Assembly (NCBI GenBank): GCA_029834535.1
Contig: JAQMWT010000060.1
Coordinates: forward strand, 62,001 to 126,000
DNA length: 64,000 nt
Source of the DNA: Chrysophaeum taylorii
Taxonomy: Eukaryota > Sar > Pelagophyceae > Pelagomonadales > Pelagomonadaceae
Reading direction: 5' to 3'
Position numbers and translations under genes: made by a program. Below are positions 39,292 to 48,041 of this stretch, piece by piece (the first letter of the stretch is position 1; each line of letters starts with the position of its first letter). Below the pieces are notes generated by a model. It ran no database searches and was not told where the DNA came from. It was given only the letters and a program-made list of their open reading frames with translations.

Positions 39292-40602
39292 GTGTTGTAT
39301 AAGGTCGATGATTCAGATTCTCAACGTCTTATTGTGGTCCCTCAGTCTATGCGAAAGCGTGTGATCGCCATGCATCACCGAGGATTGTTCGGAGGCCATG
39401 TAGGACGAGACTCCACACCGAATCAAATCTTAGAACGGTACTGGTGGCCAAACGTTTCATCGTCATTTAATGAGTTCGTCAATGCCTGCACTATTTGCCA
39501 GAAGATTCAATCCACCATGCCTAGGCGTCATGGCTTGCTCTGTCAACCGAATCGCGTCGGAGATTGCTATGTTCTAGGTACGGATATGATTGGACCTCTG
39601 AGAGGCGCTGACCTGTACACGTACATACTCGCAATGTACGATGCAGCGTCGCATTTCTTGAAATTAGCTCTGATCAACACAAAACATGACTATTCAATTT
39701 TGAACGCGTTTGTGGACAAGATTTTACTTGAGGGATGTCTCCCACGGTGCATAGTCACGGATAATGGAAATGAGTTCGCGAACAGGTTATTTCGCACGTT
39801 TGTTCGTCAATTCAACGTACGTTATCGTACTACCCTTCCGTATCACCCTCAGAGTAATCATACTGAGCGTGTCAACCGATTCATCAAAGCCTTCTTGCGA
39901 GCTGCGATCGATGAACAGCGTCAGCCAGATTGGTCGAATTTCCTCCCATATGTGGCATTCATGTACAATAGGATGTACATTCCGGGAACGAAGATTTCAC
40001 CTTTCATGATGCGTACTGGCAAGCAACCCCTGTTACCACCCGATTACAATCTTTTGAGTGAACAGCGTGATCTACCGCAATCACGTCATCAGATTTTGGT
40101 GGACTTTAAGAACAAGTTTGAATTTTATAGTCGACTCGTTACACGAGCTCACCAGAAAGCACAGGAGAGTCAAAAACTCAACTATGATGCCCACCAAATT
40201 GACATCCAGTTTTCCCCAGGTGATTATGTTCTGCGTTTCGTGCCTAAGACGCGCCACAAGCTACGGCCCATTTGGCGCGGACCTTACATAGTTACCAGAA
40301 AGATCTCTCCCGTCGTTTACGAAATTCAGGACGTCAACGACGATGATGCTGAATCGGTTGTAGTATCTGTACAACAGATTGTGCCTTTGAAAGTGCCAAC
40401 CATCGACACTTCTTCAGCCTCTCTGCATTTACCTTCAGACCGCGACCGTTTCAAACATGGTAAGTTCGTGATTTTCAGGGTTAAAGGACGATCCAACGCG
40501 TGGAAGAAGCGTATCTACGTTGCCGAAGTCTACGAAGAATATGATCACGACAATGATACAGTTGCGCTTCACTACTATACCGATTTGGGACCCGCGCGAT
40601 GA
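39292..40602 (+). pseudogene. Integrase of the LTR element
   Basis: 436 codons open. The HHCC zinc-binding region is HHRGLFGGHVGRD with YWWPNVSSSFNEFVNAC and TICQK. The core has D in LGTDMIGPLRG, D in VTDNGNEF and E in HTERVNRF (D-D-35-E layout). The GPY/F-type segment is LRPIWRGPYIVTRKI. The start is an arbitrary Met: upstream DNA (39150-39290) continues the protein in other frames. The final part after the GPY module has VKGRSNAWKKRIYVAEVYEE, an uncharacterised tail. The frame may continue after a shift into 40608-40855 (WDPRDDPRVFDPTKPL onward). Confidence 0.9.
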
Positions 40603-40607
40603 TCCTC

Positions 40608-40855
40608 GTGTTTTTGATCCTACTAAGCCTCTGGCTGAGCGACGTTTAAGACCAGAATACAAGGACCCTGACGGAGGTAGCTTCACACGCCTACGACCAA
40701 ACATGGAGGGCTGTGAACCCTGTGTGACTGATTTTCGCCCGGATGAAATCGATGTCCTCGTCAGTAACTTCGGCCTCCACAGCAACAAAGTTCCTGCTGA
40801 TGTAGCTGACCGAGCTTATCGTACCATTCGTGAGCGTGACCTTCGTCACCCTTGA
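40608..40855 (+). other. Out-of-frame C-terminal extension of the LTR element polyprotein
   Basis: Open frame ending TGA-free at 40855, encoding a hydrophilic stretch (PLAERRLRPEYKDPDGGSF). It follows the integrase stop in another frame and lies before the right LTR. It may be the true C-terminus after a frameshift; no domain is recognised. Confidence 0.4.
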
Positions 40856-40889
40856 AGTCGAGGACGACTTCATCTCAAGTAGGGGCTCC

Positions 40890-41203
40890 TGTGGCAGTAA
40901 CGCCCATTCCCCCCACTTGCCTGCCTGCCACCTGACTTACCCTGATTGTTGCTCTGGTACTGACCTTGCAATTATGGGGGGGTGTCATCTTGACACCCTC
41001 ACCTGCGCTTCCACTGAACCCAATGTACCAGGCATTTGTATTGCTTTCTTGCTGTCTTCTTGCTATACCCTCATTTGATTGATCCGATTTGTTGGCGTGA
41101 GTACGCTGAGATCGCGTGGGTGTTTCCACCCGCGGTTCGGGTTGGGGGTTGTTGAGGCCCCTGGTCCGGCCAAGAGGGGCGGGTGTATGAGAAAACCAAT
41201 ACA
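40890..41203 (+). repeat. Right LTR (about 314 bp)
   Basis: Direct repeat of 34118-34443, lacking one TGCC unit near the start and with other small indels. It ends accaatacа-like (accaatac then a) and is followed by aaccg. A weak polypurine tract (aagtagggg) precedes it. Confidence 0.9.
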
Positions 41204-41847
41204 AACCGTGACAGTGCAGCTTGAGGTTCGCCCTGGCACGACTTGGCCTGGCGGGACGGTGAGCGACCAATTATTTCGGTGCGACCGCGCCCAGACGAAC
41301 GGTGACCGCCCCCACCAGAGCATCGCGGCGTGCCCACAACGCACCAAACCTCAGCGCCTCGCGCCACCCGCGGCAGTGAAACGATCCGTAACCGCTGACA
41401 CCGCGTCTTGGCAGTAGGCGACATAACCCCCGCCATGCGCCGCCCCCTCCTCTGCGGCAGTGGCGTAGTAAAGCGATCGACCTCGATGAGCGAGTAAACC
41501 GTGAATTTGGTCCAGAACTGGGGCGTGATCAGATCAGCGAGACCGCGAGGCGCAGCAGACATCGGGCTCTTGCCACACCGGTGCGCCGCGTGACGATGCG
41601 GTCGATAAGGGGCGGGTGGGATGTCGGCCAGTGGCGGGAGCACGGCCGGTTTTTAAGGTACAAGACGGCGCGCGCGGCGAAGGGTACCGCCCGCCGAGCC
41701 GTGCGATCGCCCACGGCCGGTTATTCACGGCGAAGCAGCAAGCAGGGGCGGGCACCTCTGGGACCGACCTCACGAGCCGGGGGTATTTCTTTCGTTCACG
41801 AGATGTTATCGGGCGCCTTCGGTCCAGAGTTATTATCAAGCCAGTGA
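41204..41847. other. Intergenic, GC-rich, no gene called
   Basis: The first 30 bases (aaccgtgacagtgcagcttg) resemble 33900-33930 left of the LTR element (gaaaccgtgacagtgcacgc). Open frames on both strands are shadows without recognisable domains. It should contain the 3' end of the AIM24-like gene. Confidence 0.45.
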
Positions 41848-42774
41848 CTATGGGGCTTCGCGGTACGTCATGTAGTGAGCGTCGGGGGGAGCGCTGGCGC
41901 CAGAGTTGGCGGCGTAGGTCATGTAGGAGTCGTCGGGAGCAAGGGGGCTACCAGAGGCAGCGCTGCCGCCACCGCCCCTGCGCTGGTTGTTGGCAGCGGC
42001 GACCGAGAGTGCGGCCTTGAACTTTTCTTTGGACATGGACTGAAGGAAGATGTGTCCAGGGCCCGTAAGCGTGGTGTTGAAGAGGCCCTCGCCCGCGCAG
42101 CAGCAGGTGCAGCAGCCGCCGGTGCGGCGGATCCCGAGTTTGACCGAATCTTGCCAGGCGACGAGGCTGTGGGTGTCGACGACGAGGACCTCGCCGTCGT
42201 CGAGGCGTTTGGTAAGGATAGTGCCCATCGCCGAGAGGAAGGCGGTGCTGGACGAGGAACCGACGATAACCTGGTGCAGCAAGCCCTGGCCGGCAAAGCA
42301 GCAGGTGCAGGGATTGCAATCGAAGTGAAATGTGAGACGAGCGTCACCGAGGGAGGCGAAGAAGGCTCCGGTCTTGGTGCGGATCTTTCCGTCGACGTCA
42401 CCGAGATGCACGGGAATGACTTTGCCGGGGACGTCGGACGCGAGAGCGACGTAAGCGTCGGGCGACGTCGCTTTATACGTCGCCATAATGCATCTCTCCC
42501 CGGACATGCATCTTCCGAAGCAGTCCTTGCAGTCGACGCTGCTGTGGATCCCCGGATGCATGAAGTTGAGCGACCCTGGCGCGGTGGTCACCTGCGCGTC
42601 TCGTTGATTCATCACAGCACACAGCCCTACCTCCTCGGCAAGGTCGAGCTTGATCGACAGCACCTGCATGTCGTCGCCCAGGATCTCGTACTTTGGGGAC
42701 GCGACGACGGCCACGAACTTCTCGAAACCCCCGACGATCCCCACCACCTCTGCCTCCGGCGGGGGTGCTTCCAT
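41848..42774 (-). CDS. AIM24-family protein, copy 1
   Basis: 308 residues starting MEAPPPEAEVVG. The AIM24 (DUF124) family has a double beta-helix fold; fungal AIM24 supports mitochondrial inner-membrane organisation, while many algal and bacterial members are uncharacterised. Seen here: QVLSIKLDLAEEVGLCAVMN at the start, ALASDVPGKVIPVHLGDVDG, KTGAFFASLGDA, GEVLVVDTHSLVAWQDSVKL and GEGLFNTTLTGPGHIFLQSM, all family hallmarks. Cys clusters (CNPCTCCFAGQG, CCTCCCAGEG) are unusual and might bind metal or be palmitoylated. The tail repeats a DxxYMTY motif. Divergent from copy 2, with 71 bp between starts. Confidence 0.88.
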   Translation of the reverse strand: MEAPPPEAEVVGIVGGFEKFVAVVASPKYEILGDDMQVLSIKLDLAEEVGLCAVMNQRDAQVTTAPGSLNFMHPGIHSSVDCKDCFGRCMSGERCIMATYKATSPDAYVALASDVPGKVIPVHLGDVDGKIRTKTGAFFASLGDARLTFHFDCNPCTCCFAGQGLLHQVIVGSSSSTAFLSAMGTILTKRLDDGEVLVVDTHSLVAWQDSVKLGIRRTGGCCTCCCAGEGLFNTTLTGPGHIFLQSMSKEKFKAALSVAAANNQRRGGGGSAASGSPLAPDDSYMTYAANSGASAPPDAHYMTYREAP

Positions 42775-42845
42775 ACTGCTGCTGCTGCTGCACTATCCTG
42801 ACAATTTAATAATAAGAATAATAACAAGTTGCCACAAACAAATAT
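42775..42845. promoter_or_regulatory. 71-bp bidirectional promoter region between AIM24 paralogues
   Basis: The only DNA between the two start codons. It has a CTG repeat next to copy 1, and an AT-rich core (caatttaataataagaata) next to copy 2. It must hold both 5' UTRs and promoters unless these lie within the genes. Confidence 0.5.
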
Positions 42846-43703
42846 ATGGATGCGTGCAGCTTGATACCGGAGGCGTCGGTGATCGGGCAGAGGTCCGCGC
42901 CCCCGGGGTACGAGTTTGTGGGGAATAGATACACGGTTGTGAACAAGGTGCTCAAGCCCTCGGAGACGTTCATCGCCGAGGCGGGGTCGATGTTGCACAT
43001 GTCTGATGGTGTGCGCATGTCGAGCACCTTTGGTGGTGTCGCGGGAGTGGCGAACTCGTTGGTGAGCGGAGAGGATATCGCGCGCGTGCGCTTCATCAAC
43101 GCGGGGAGCAGCGACGGGTTCGTGGGGATCACGCCGAACCAGCCGATGGCCGTCGTCGTTCCCGTCGACCTCGGCTCGGGCGGAGCGATCAACGCGAAGC
43201 GAGGGGCCTATATCGCCGGTCCCGAGACAGTGAGGCCCGTGGCCCAAATTCTGCCGGCGACGTCCTGTCTCGCGTGTTGTTGCGGCGGCATGCCCCCGAT
43301 CATTCAGTCGGTAAGGGGGTCGGGCGTCGCGTTTCTCGCAGCCGGAGGGACTGTCGTCCGGAAAACCCTCGCTCGCGGCGAGAGCGTCTTGGTCGACACC
43401 CACTCCGTCGTCGCCTTTTCGCCCACGGTCGGCTACGACGTGAAGCGCGTTGGGAGCTGCGTGACCTGCTGCTTTGGCGGGGAGGGATGCTTCAACACCC
43501 ATCTCCGAGGCCCCGGCGATGTCTATATCCAGTCCATGTCCTACGAAAAGCTCATCGACTTTCTCCTCACGCCCACGCCCGCTGGAGGTGGCGACGGCGA
43601 CCGCGACCGCGATGGCGATGGCGGCGGTAACGGCGCCCCCCCGCAGGCCGAAATTAGCCGCTACCAAACCCCCCTCGAAGTCGAGGAGGGTTTTAATTCT
43701 TAA
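42846..43703 (+). CDS. AIM24-family protein, copy 2
   Basis: 285 residues starting MDACSLIPEASVIGQRSAPP. The same fold as its neighbour: KPSETFIAEAGSMLHMSDGV, FVGITPNQPMAVVVPVDLG, KRGAYIAGPETV, GESVLVDTHSVVAFSPTVGY and GEGCFNTHLRGPGDVYIQSM. It keeps Cys clusters (SCLACCCGG, SCVTCCFGG) in equivalent places to copy 1, so these are a shared feature of the pair. The C-terminal Asp/Arg/Gly repeat (GDGDRDRDGDGGG) is low-complexity. Sequence has diverged well beyond a recent duplication. Function unknown; the pair may form a hetero-oligomer (inference). Confidence 0.88.
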   Translation: MDACSLIPEASVIGQRSAPPGYEFVGNRYTVVNKVLKPSETFIAEAGSMLHMSDGVRMSSTFGGVAGVANSLVSGEDIARVRFINAGSSDGFVGITPNQPMAVVVPVDLGSGGAINAKRGAYIAGPETVRPVAQILPATSCLACCCGGMPPIIQSVRGSGVAFLAAGGTVVRKTLARGESVLVDTHSVVAFSPTVGYDVKRVGSCVTCCFGGEGCFNTHLRGPGDVYIQSMSYEKLIDFLLTPTPAGGGDGDRDRDGDGGGNGAPPQAEISRYQTPLEVEEGFNS

Positions 43704-43822
43704 TTAAAGCCTTGGACTTTGAATCAAACAACTCCAAGTTCCAAGCAAGACGGTGCCATCGCCGCGTGAAGAAGGGTGTTTGTTGTGAAGCTCTCGAGAC
43801 TCCTCTAGGGATTTACAATACG

Positions 43823-45406
43823 ATGCGGTTGTTGGTGTTGTCGATGTTGGGCGGCGTCTCGGTCGCCTGGGTGGTCCAGAACGCGGTTCCTCCGCCTTGC
43901 TGCCGGGCGTCGCGAGTCGAGGAGACGGACGGTCTGGCGAAGAAGAAGAGAAAGAAGAAGAAGAAGATTGAAGCGCTCGAGTCGCGGCTGGAGAAGAAGT
44001 TCGCAACGGCCGATTTGGAGGAGGCGAGTCCCCCCCCAGAGGCAGAGGCAGAGAAGAAGCTCGCCGGGTGGGGTCGCGAGGCGGAGGTGTCGTTTATAGT
44101 CCGGCGGACGCGGGATGAGGCCTTCCCCCCAAACGTCGTCGTCGACGACGGGGCGCCGAAGAAAAAGGTTGCGAAAAAAAGCGCGGGTCGTCCGCTCTCG
44201 GCGTTGGTCGAGTCGTTCGGGGTCGACGAGACCGAGGCGGGGTTCGCGGAGTACGTCGAGCCCGAGATGGTCGATGTCCTGCGGCGGGAGTTTGGCGCTA
44301 CGAGGCCGACGGATATCCAAAAAGCAGCGCTCGACGCGTTCGACGAACTTTCCGGCGACCTGTTGGTACCGGGTCCGACCGGCTCGGGGAAGACGCTGGC
44401 CTTTCTCCTGGGCTCGGAGAAGCCTCTTCTCGTCGTCACCCCGAGTCGCGAACTCGCCGCGCAAGTCGGGAAAGTCGCCGAAGTCTTGTGGCCGGGACGG
44501 TGCGCGACGTGCGCCGGCGGAGCCAGCGTCCGGCGGCAGATCGAGCGCCTCCGGAAAATAAAGCCCGATGTGGTGGTAGGAACGCCGGGCCGCCTCGCGC
44601 AGCTCGGGAGCGAGGGCAAGCTCAAGCTGTCGCGGTTTCGAACGTGCGTCGTCGACGAGGCCGACGCGGCCGCGAGGCGGCCTCACGCGCGGGACCTCGA
44701 GCTCGCGTACGCGGGGCTTCTCCGCGACGCGCGCCTCGTCTTTGTCTCGGCGAGCGTCGAGGACCTTCTGCAGACGACGGACGCTCCGCGCGTCGTGGAA
44801 AGAGCGAAGCTCGCCGCGCGCGTCGTCGGAGCGACGTCGACGTCCCGGCATCCGGCCCTCGCCGGCGACAAGGCACACGCTAGGCTCCTCGTGCGGCGGC
44901 GTCGGGAGGCTGTCGATACTCTCCGCCGCGCGCTACGCGCGACCGACCCCCGCGTCGAGGCAGCCATAGTCTTCGTCGAAGACGCGGTAGCTTCGAGGGA
45001 GCTCGAGAGCCAGTTGCGAGACCTCAACTTTCGCGCTTTTGCCTTGTCGGGGGACCAGCCCGACGCCCTCAGGCAGGCCGCGCTCCGCGAAATTTCTAAG
45101 GGTCGCCGGGGGGACGACCCCCCGGTTCTCGTCGCGACCGAGCTCGCCGCGAGGGGGCTCGACCTTTCCAAAGTCTCCCACGTAATCAACTTCCTCAGCC
45201 TCCCGTCCTCCCCCACGCACTACGCCCACCGCGCCGGCCGCTGCGGCCGGACCCCGGGCGCCCCCGGCTTCGTCCTGACAATAGCCGAGCCCAAAGACAA
45301 TCGCATCCTCGACGCTCTCGCCCGCGACCTCCACATCCCCATCTACCCCGCCATCCCCCACATGGGCGCCCTCCACCTAGAATCAGAATCAGAATCAGAA
45401 TCATAA
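43823..45406 (+). CDS. DEAD-box RNA helicase with signal-like leader, possibly plastid-targeted
   Basis: 527 residues from ATG 43823; an in-frame ATG at 43712 would hide the leader. The leader MRLLVLSMLGGVSVAW looks like a signal peptide followed by a Ser/Arg/Lys-rich stretch, which fits the bipartite plastid presequences of algae with complex plastids, with the aromatic residue W at +1 (inference). A Lys-rich linker follows. Helicase motifs: Q-like RPTDIQKAALDAF, motif I GPTGSGKT, Ia TPSRELAAQ, Ib GTPGRLAQL, II VDEADA (VDEAD), III VSASVED (SAS in place of SAT), IV IVFVEDAV, V ATELAARGLDL, VI HRAGRCGR. The C-terminus is a short Glu-Ser repeat from an AGAATC microsatellite. Confidence 0.92.
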   Translation: MRLLVLSMLGGVSVAWVVQNAVPPPCCRASRVEETDGLAKKKRKKKKKIEALESRLEKKFATADLEEASPPPEAEAEKKLAGWGREAEVSFIVRRTRDEAFPPNVVVDDGAPKKKVAKKSAGRPLSALVESFGVDETEAGFAEYVEPEMVDVLRREFGATRPTDIQKAALDAFDELSGDLLVPGPTGSGKTLAFLLGSEKPLLVVTPSRELAAQVGKVAEVLWPGRCATCAGGASVRRQIERLRKIKPDVVVGTPGRLAQLGSEGKLKLSRFRTCVVDEADAAARRPHARDLELAYAGLLRDARLVFVSASVEDLLQTTDAPRVVERAKLAARVVGATSTSRHPALAGDKAHARLLVRRRREAVDTLRRALRATDPRVEAAIVFVEDAVASRELESQLRDLNFRAFALSGDQPDALRQAALREISKGRRGDDPPVLVATELAARGLDLSKVSHVINFLSLPSSPTHYAHRAGRCGRTPGAPGFVLTIAEPKDNRILDALARDLHIPIYPAIPHMGALHLESESESES

Positions 45407-45496
45407 CCCGCGCTCCTCTGGTTTTATAGCGGCGGAGAAATTCTAAACCTACCTAACCCCCCTTGTGCACAAAAGACGGTTAGGAGGACTCATTAC

Positions 45497-45504
45497 ATGC
45501 TCGA

Positions 45505-45537
<33 letters not shown>

Positions 45538-45994
45538 CTCCATGGTGATGAAAACGCCCACGAGGCGTGCGCTGCGGGCCGTGAACGGGGAGCCGCGCGT
45601 CATGTCGAAGATCCTCGGGACACCGCGCACCCTCGAGGAACTGAGCACCTTGAGCGACGCCGACTTGCTGCACGACGCCTGGACCTCGAGCAAAAAGAAA
45701 AAAAAAGACAACTCGTGCTTCGAAGAGACGACGGCCTCGATCAACGCCGACGCCCGAGACCGGCTCTCGGCGGCGATGCTGCGGCTGCTCAACGACGCCG
45801 ACGAGATCGAACTCGCGGACGTCCTCGCGGGCATCGGCAAGAAGCGGGCCGCCGCCCTCGTCGCCAAGCGCGGGGGTAAATTCGAGTCGGTCCACCACGC
45901 CCTCGACCTCGTCGGCCTCTCCCCAAAACAAATCGAAAACCTCATGATAGCCAACATGAAACAGGTCCTCCTCGCGCGCGGCTCTTCTTCATAG
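45497..45994 (+). CDS. Small helix-hairpin-helix protein
   Basis: 165 residues. A Ser run from a TCG repeat opens the ORF; a second Met (MVMKTPTRRAL, 45542) may be the true start. The C-terminal half holds a helix-hairpin-helix module: ELADVLAGIGKKRAAALVAK followed by FESVHHALDLVGLSPKQIENL. The layout resembles the C-terminal HhH of kinesin-10/KIF22 proteins and ComEA-like DNA-binding modules, but no motor domain is present. Probably a DNA-binding protein; role unknown. Its 3' end overlaps the convergent GNAT gene by 6 bp. Confidence 0.7.
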
Positions 45995-46483
45995 TATCGC
46001 GCGCATCCAAACAGCCTCGAAATCGAGGTTCGGGGTTATCGGAATAGTGCGGGCCTCGATCACAACAAAGCCCATCTTCTCGTAAAAGGGGACCGCATTC
46101 AACGTCGAATAGCAGTCCATCTCGCGAAACCCTCGCGAAACCGCGTCCCTTTTGAGCGCCTCCAACAGCAGCCGACCAACGCCGCGCCTGCTGGCTTCGG
46201 GGTGGCACGCGACGTGCCGCACGTGGCACCGCCCCTCTTCAACCTCCCCGGTCCCGGGGGTCGCGGCCGTCCAGCCCCCAGCAGCGATAACGCGACCGCT
46301 CTCGTCCTCGACGACGCGGAACCCGGGGTCCTCCAGCAGCGCGGGCTGAGCTTGGGAGATGATGGGAACCGCGGTCGCGACCACTTCCTGGGGGTACGCC
46401 GCAGGGCAAAAATGGGCGTACGACGCGAAATACACGGCCGTCACCGCCCCGAGGTCTCCGGCCTGCGAGGGACGCACCCTCAT
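45989..46483 (-). CDS. GNAT-family N-acetyltransferase
   Basis: 164 residues starting MRVRPSQAGDLGAVTAVYF. The acetyl-CoA-binding motif A is VRHVACHPEASRRGVGRLLL (R-x-x-G-x-G/A), followed by EALKRDAVSRGF and FYEKMGFVVIE, the classic C-terminal GNAT strand-helix. The substrate is unknown. The full domain is present. The last codons overlap those of the convergent HhH gene by 6 bp. Confidence 0.92.
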   Translation of the reverse strand: MRVRPSQAGDLGAVTAVYFASYAHFCPAAYPQEVVATAVPIISQAQPALLEDPGFRVVEDESGRVIAAGGWTAATPGTGEVEEGRCHVRHVACHPEASRRGVGRLLLEALKRDAVSRGFREMDCYSTLNAVPFYEKMGFVVIEARTIPITPNLDFEAVWMRAIL

Positions 46484-47256
46484 GATCCAAACCCTTCATG
46501 ATGTTCTGGAGGTTACGATAATTGGAATCAACATCGTAATAATAATGTATGTGCCTTGAACTTACAACAACAGCAAACAATCCGATATTCTTCAACTTAT
46601 GTGCATCTTTGAGCAAGAAGGAAAGTTACAACGAAGTTCATCAAACCCTTCAACGAAGGTTCAAGCCCTTCAACGGTCCAAAAATTCCAAGAAATCATGG
46701 CGATGGCGTCTCCTGCGTAAAGAGCGGCGCGATCGCGAGAAACACGCGCGGGCGGGCGGGCGGCCTGCGCGGCAGCGCCTAAGCGAAGATGCGAAGCGCG
46801 CCCAAGCGAAGATGCGAAGCGCGCCCAAGCGATGATGCGAAGCCCCCCGACCTCGACGCGGACCGAAAACGCTCGCGCCGCACTCGCGCCGCACTCGCGC
46901 CGCGCGGGTGCCGCACTCGCGCCGCACTCGCGCCGCGCGGGTGCCGTAATTACGGCATAGCAGTACATCGCGGACATCAGCAGCAGCCCCCGGCGTCCGC
47001 CCCTCTTAATTTAGAGGTGGAAGGAAGCTGAGACACCAGAGAGAGAGCCCGCACCTATCCCAGGATCCGGCATCGCGGGGACCATCGCGAGCAGCTGGCA
47101 TCAGGACGACGTTCAATTCGAATGCGGAAGGAGTTCTTTCGGAAACGTCGTCGTTGCATTATCAAGCGGGGGCACCGGGGTTCGTTCGAGACAAGAAGGT
47201 CGCGGGTCGACGACGACGACGACGAGTGCAAGGGGCAGAGAGTAAAAGAAAAAAAA
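46484..47256. other. Intergenic with tandem repeats
   Basis: A 23-bp unit (cgaagcgcgcccaagcgaag) is repeated at 46787-46845, and a CGCCGCACT unit repeats at 46874-46940. CAACGAAG-type short direct repeats occur near 46630-46680. A GACGAC tract lies at 47209-47224. No gene. Confidence 0.55.
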
Positions 47257-48033
47257 TTATCGCGATCCGGGGAGATTCGCGTCGACGAAGGCGGTGATAT
47301 GGCGGAGGTAGGCGCCGCGAACGGTGCGGCGGTCGTTAAGTCGAAAGGGCTCGTGGCCGGCCTCGTCGTAGATCTCGAGTCTCGGGGACGGCGGTGGGGC
47401 ACGTGTCGCGAGGTCCCGCATGTCGTCGACGCGGACAAGTGGATCGTTGGAGGCGATCTGGAGCAAGAGTGGTCCCCCCCTAAGTTTTCGAGGATCAAAG
47501 TCCGCGCACGCGTTGGCCGCGCTCGCGAGCCACCCGAGGGTGCACACTCCGTGGCAGGGCGGCTGGGCGTGGGGGTTGATGGTGATCGCGGTGGTCGGCG
47601 TTACCCAAGCGGCCGCCTTGAGGAGGCCGCGCACGAAAGGTCCTACGGGCAGCGATAGCATCGGGGCGGACGCGACGACGGGGACGAAACTGCGACACGC
47701 GAGGTCCAAGGCGAGCAAGCCACCCATCGACGAGCCCCAGACGACGACCGGTCCGAAGCGGCGTTTCGCGTACTCGACGGAAAGGTCTACGGCTCGAGCG
47801 TACTGCGCCCAGTCATCGACGTGGCCGCGGCATCCGGACGACGACCCGTGGCCAGGGAGTTCGACCGCGACGCATGCGACCCCCGGCGGGCGCGCCTCGA
47901 CCACCGATGGCTGGTAGAGCGCGTGGTCGCCAAACCCGTGGATGATCACGAGGCACCCCCTCTCACCACCACCATCGGACCAGACCCTGCACGCGACCCC
48001 ATCCTCATCGTTCAAGAGGGTTTCTTCTTCCAT
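47257..48033 (-). CDS. Alpha/beta hydrolase, monoacylglycerol-lipase-like
   Basis: 258 residues, starting MEEETLLNDEDGV. IHGFGDHALY (residues 31-40) forms the oxyanion region, ELPGHGSSSG follows, and WGSSMGGLLALDLA carries the nucleophile (S102, G-x-S-x-G). The Asp is in IASNDPLVRVDD and the His in DEAGHEPFRL. The cap region is short. The layout matches the serine aminopeptidase S33 / monoglyceride lipase group; an ester of a lysolipid or acylglycerol is a likely substrate (inference). No signal peptide is seen. The start codon is only 8 bp from the divergent GOST gene. Confidence 0.9.
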   Translation of the reverse strand: MEEETLLNDEDGVACRVWSDGGGERGCLVIIHGFGDHALYQPSVVEARPPGVACVAVELPGHGSSSGCRGHVDDWAQYARAVDLSVEYAKRRFGPVVVWGSSMGGLLALDLACRSFVPVVASAPMLSLPVGPFVRGLLKAAAWVTPTTAITINPHAQPPCHGVCTLGWLASAANACADFDPRKLRGGPLLLQIASNDPLVRVDDMRDLATRAPPPSPRLEIYDEAGHEPFRLNDRRTVRGAYLRHITAFVDANLPGSR

Positions 48034-48041
48034 CCAAGCAT

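Larger units (their letters stand above)
34118..41203 (+). mobile_element. Ty3/gypsy LTR retrotransposon carrying a C5 cytosine DNA methyltransferase domain
   Basis: A 7.1-kb element bounded by two similar LTRs (34118-34443 and 40890-41203), both starting TGTGGCAG and ending in ACA. Flanking bases are aaccc (left) and aaccg (right), a possible 5-bp target duplication with one mismatch. Order: PBS, gag-like ORF, C5 methyltransferase domain, reverse transcriptase, RNase H, integrase and a C-terminal tail. RT-RNase H-integrase order defines Ty3/gypsy. Codon use is AT-richer than the surrounding genes. Two in-frame stops (35459, 38832) and at least three frameshifts (about 36250, 38320, 39280) make this copy non-autonomous. 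No aspartic protease D-[ST]-G motif was found. Confidence 0.9.

Noticed and set aside
41071-41643. Minus-strand open frame of 190 codons beside the right LTR
   Set aside because: Runs into the LTR and has Arg/Pro-rich composition without a domain.
46787-46945. Tandem repeats considered as a CRISPR array
   Set aside because: Units abut without spacers, and the genome is eukaryotic; a simple minisatellite.
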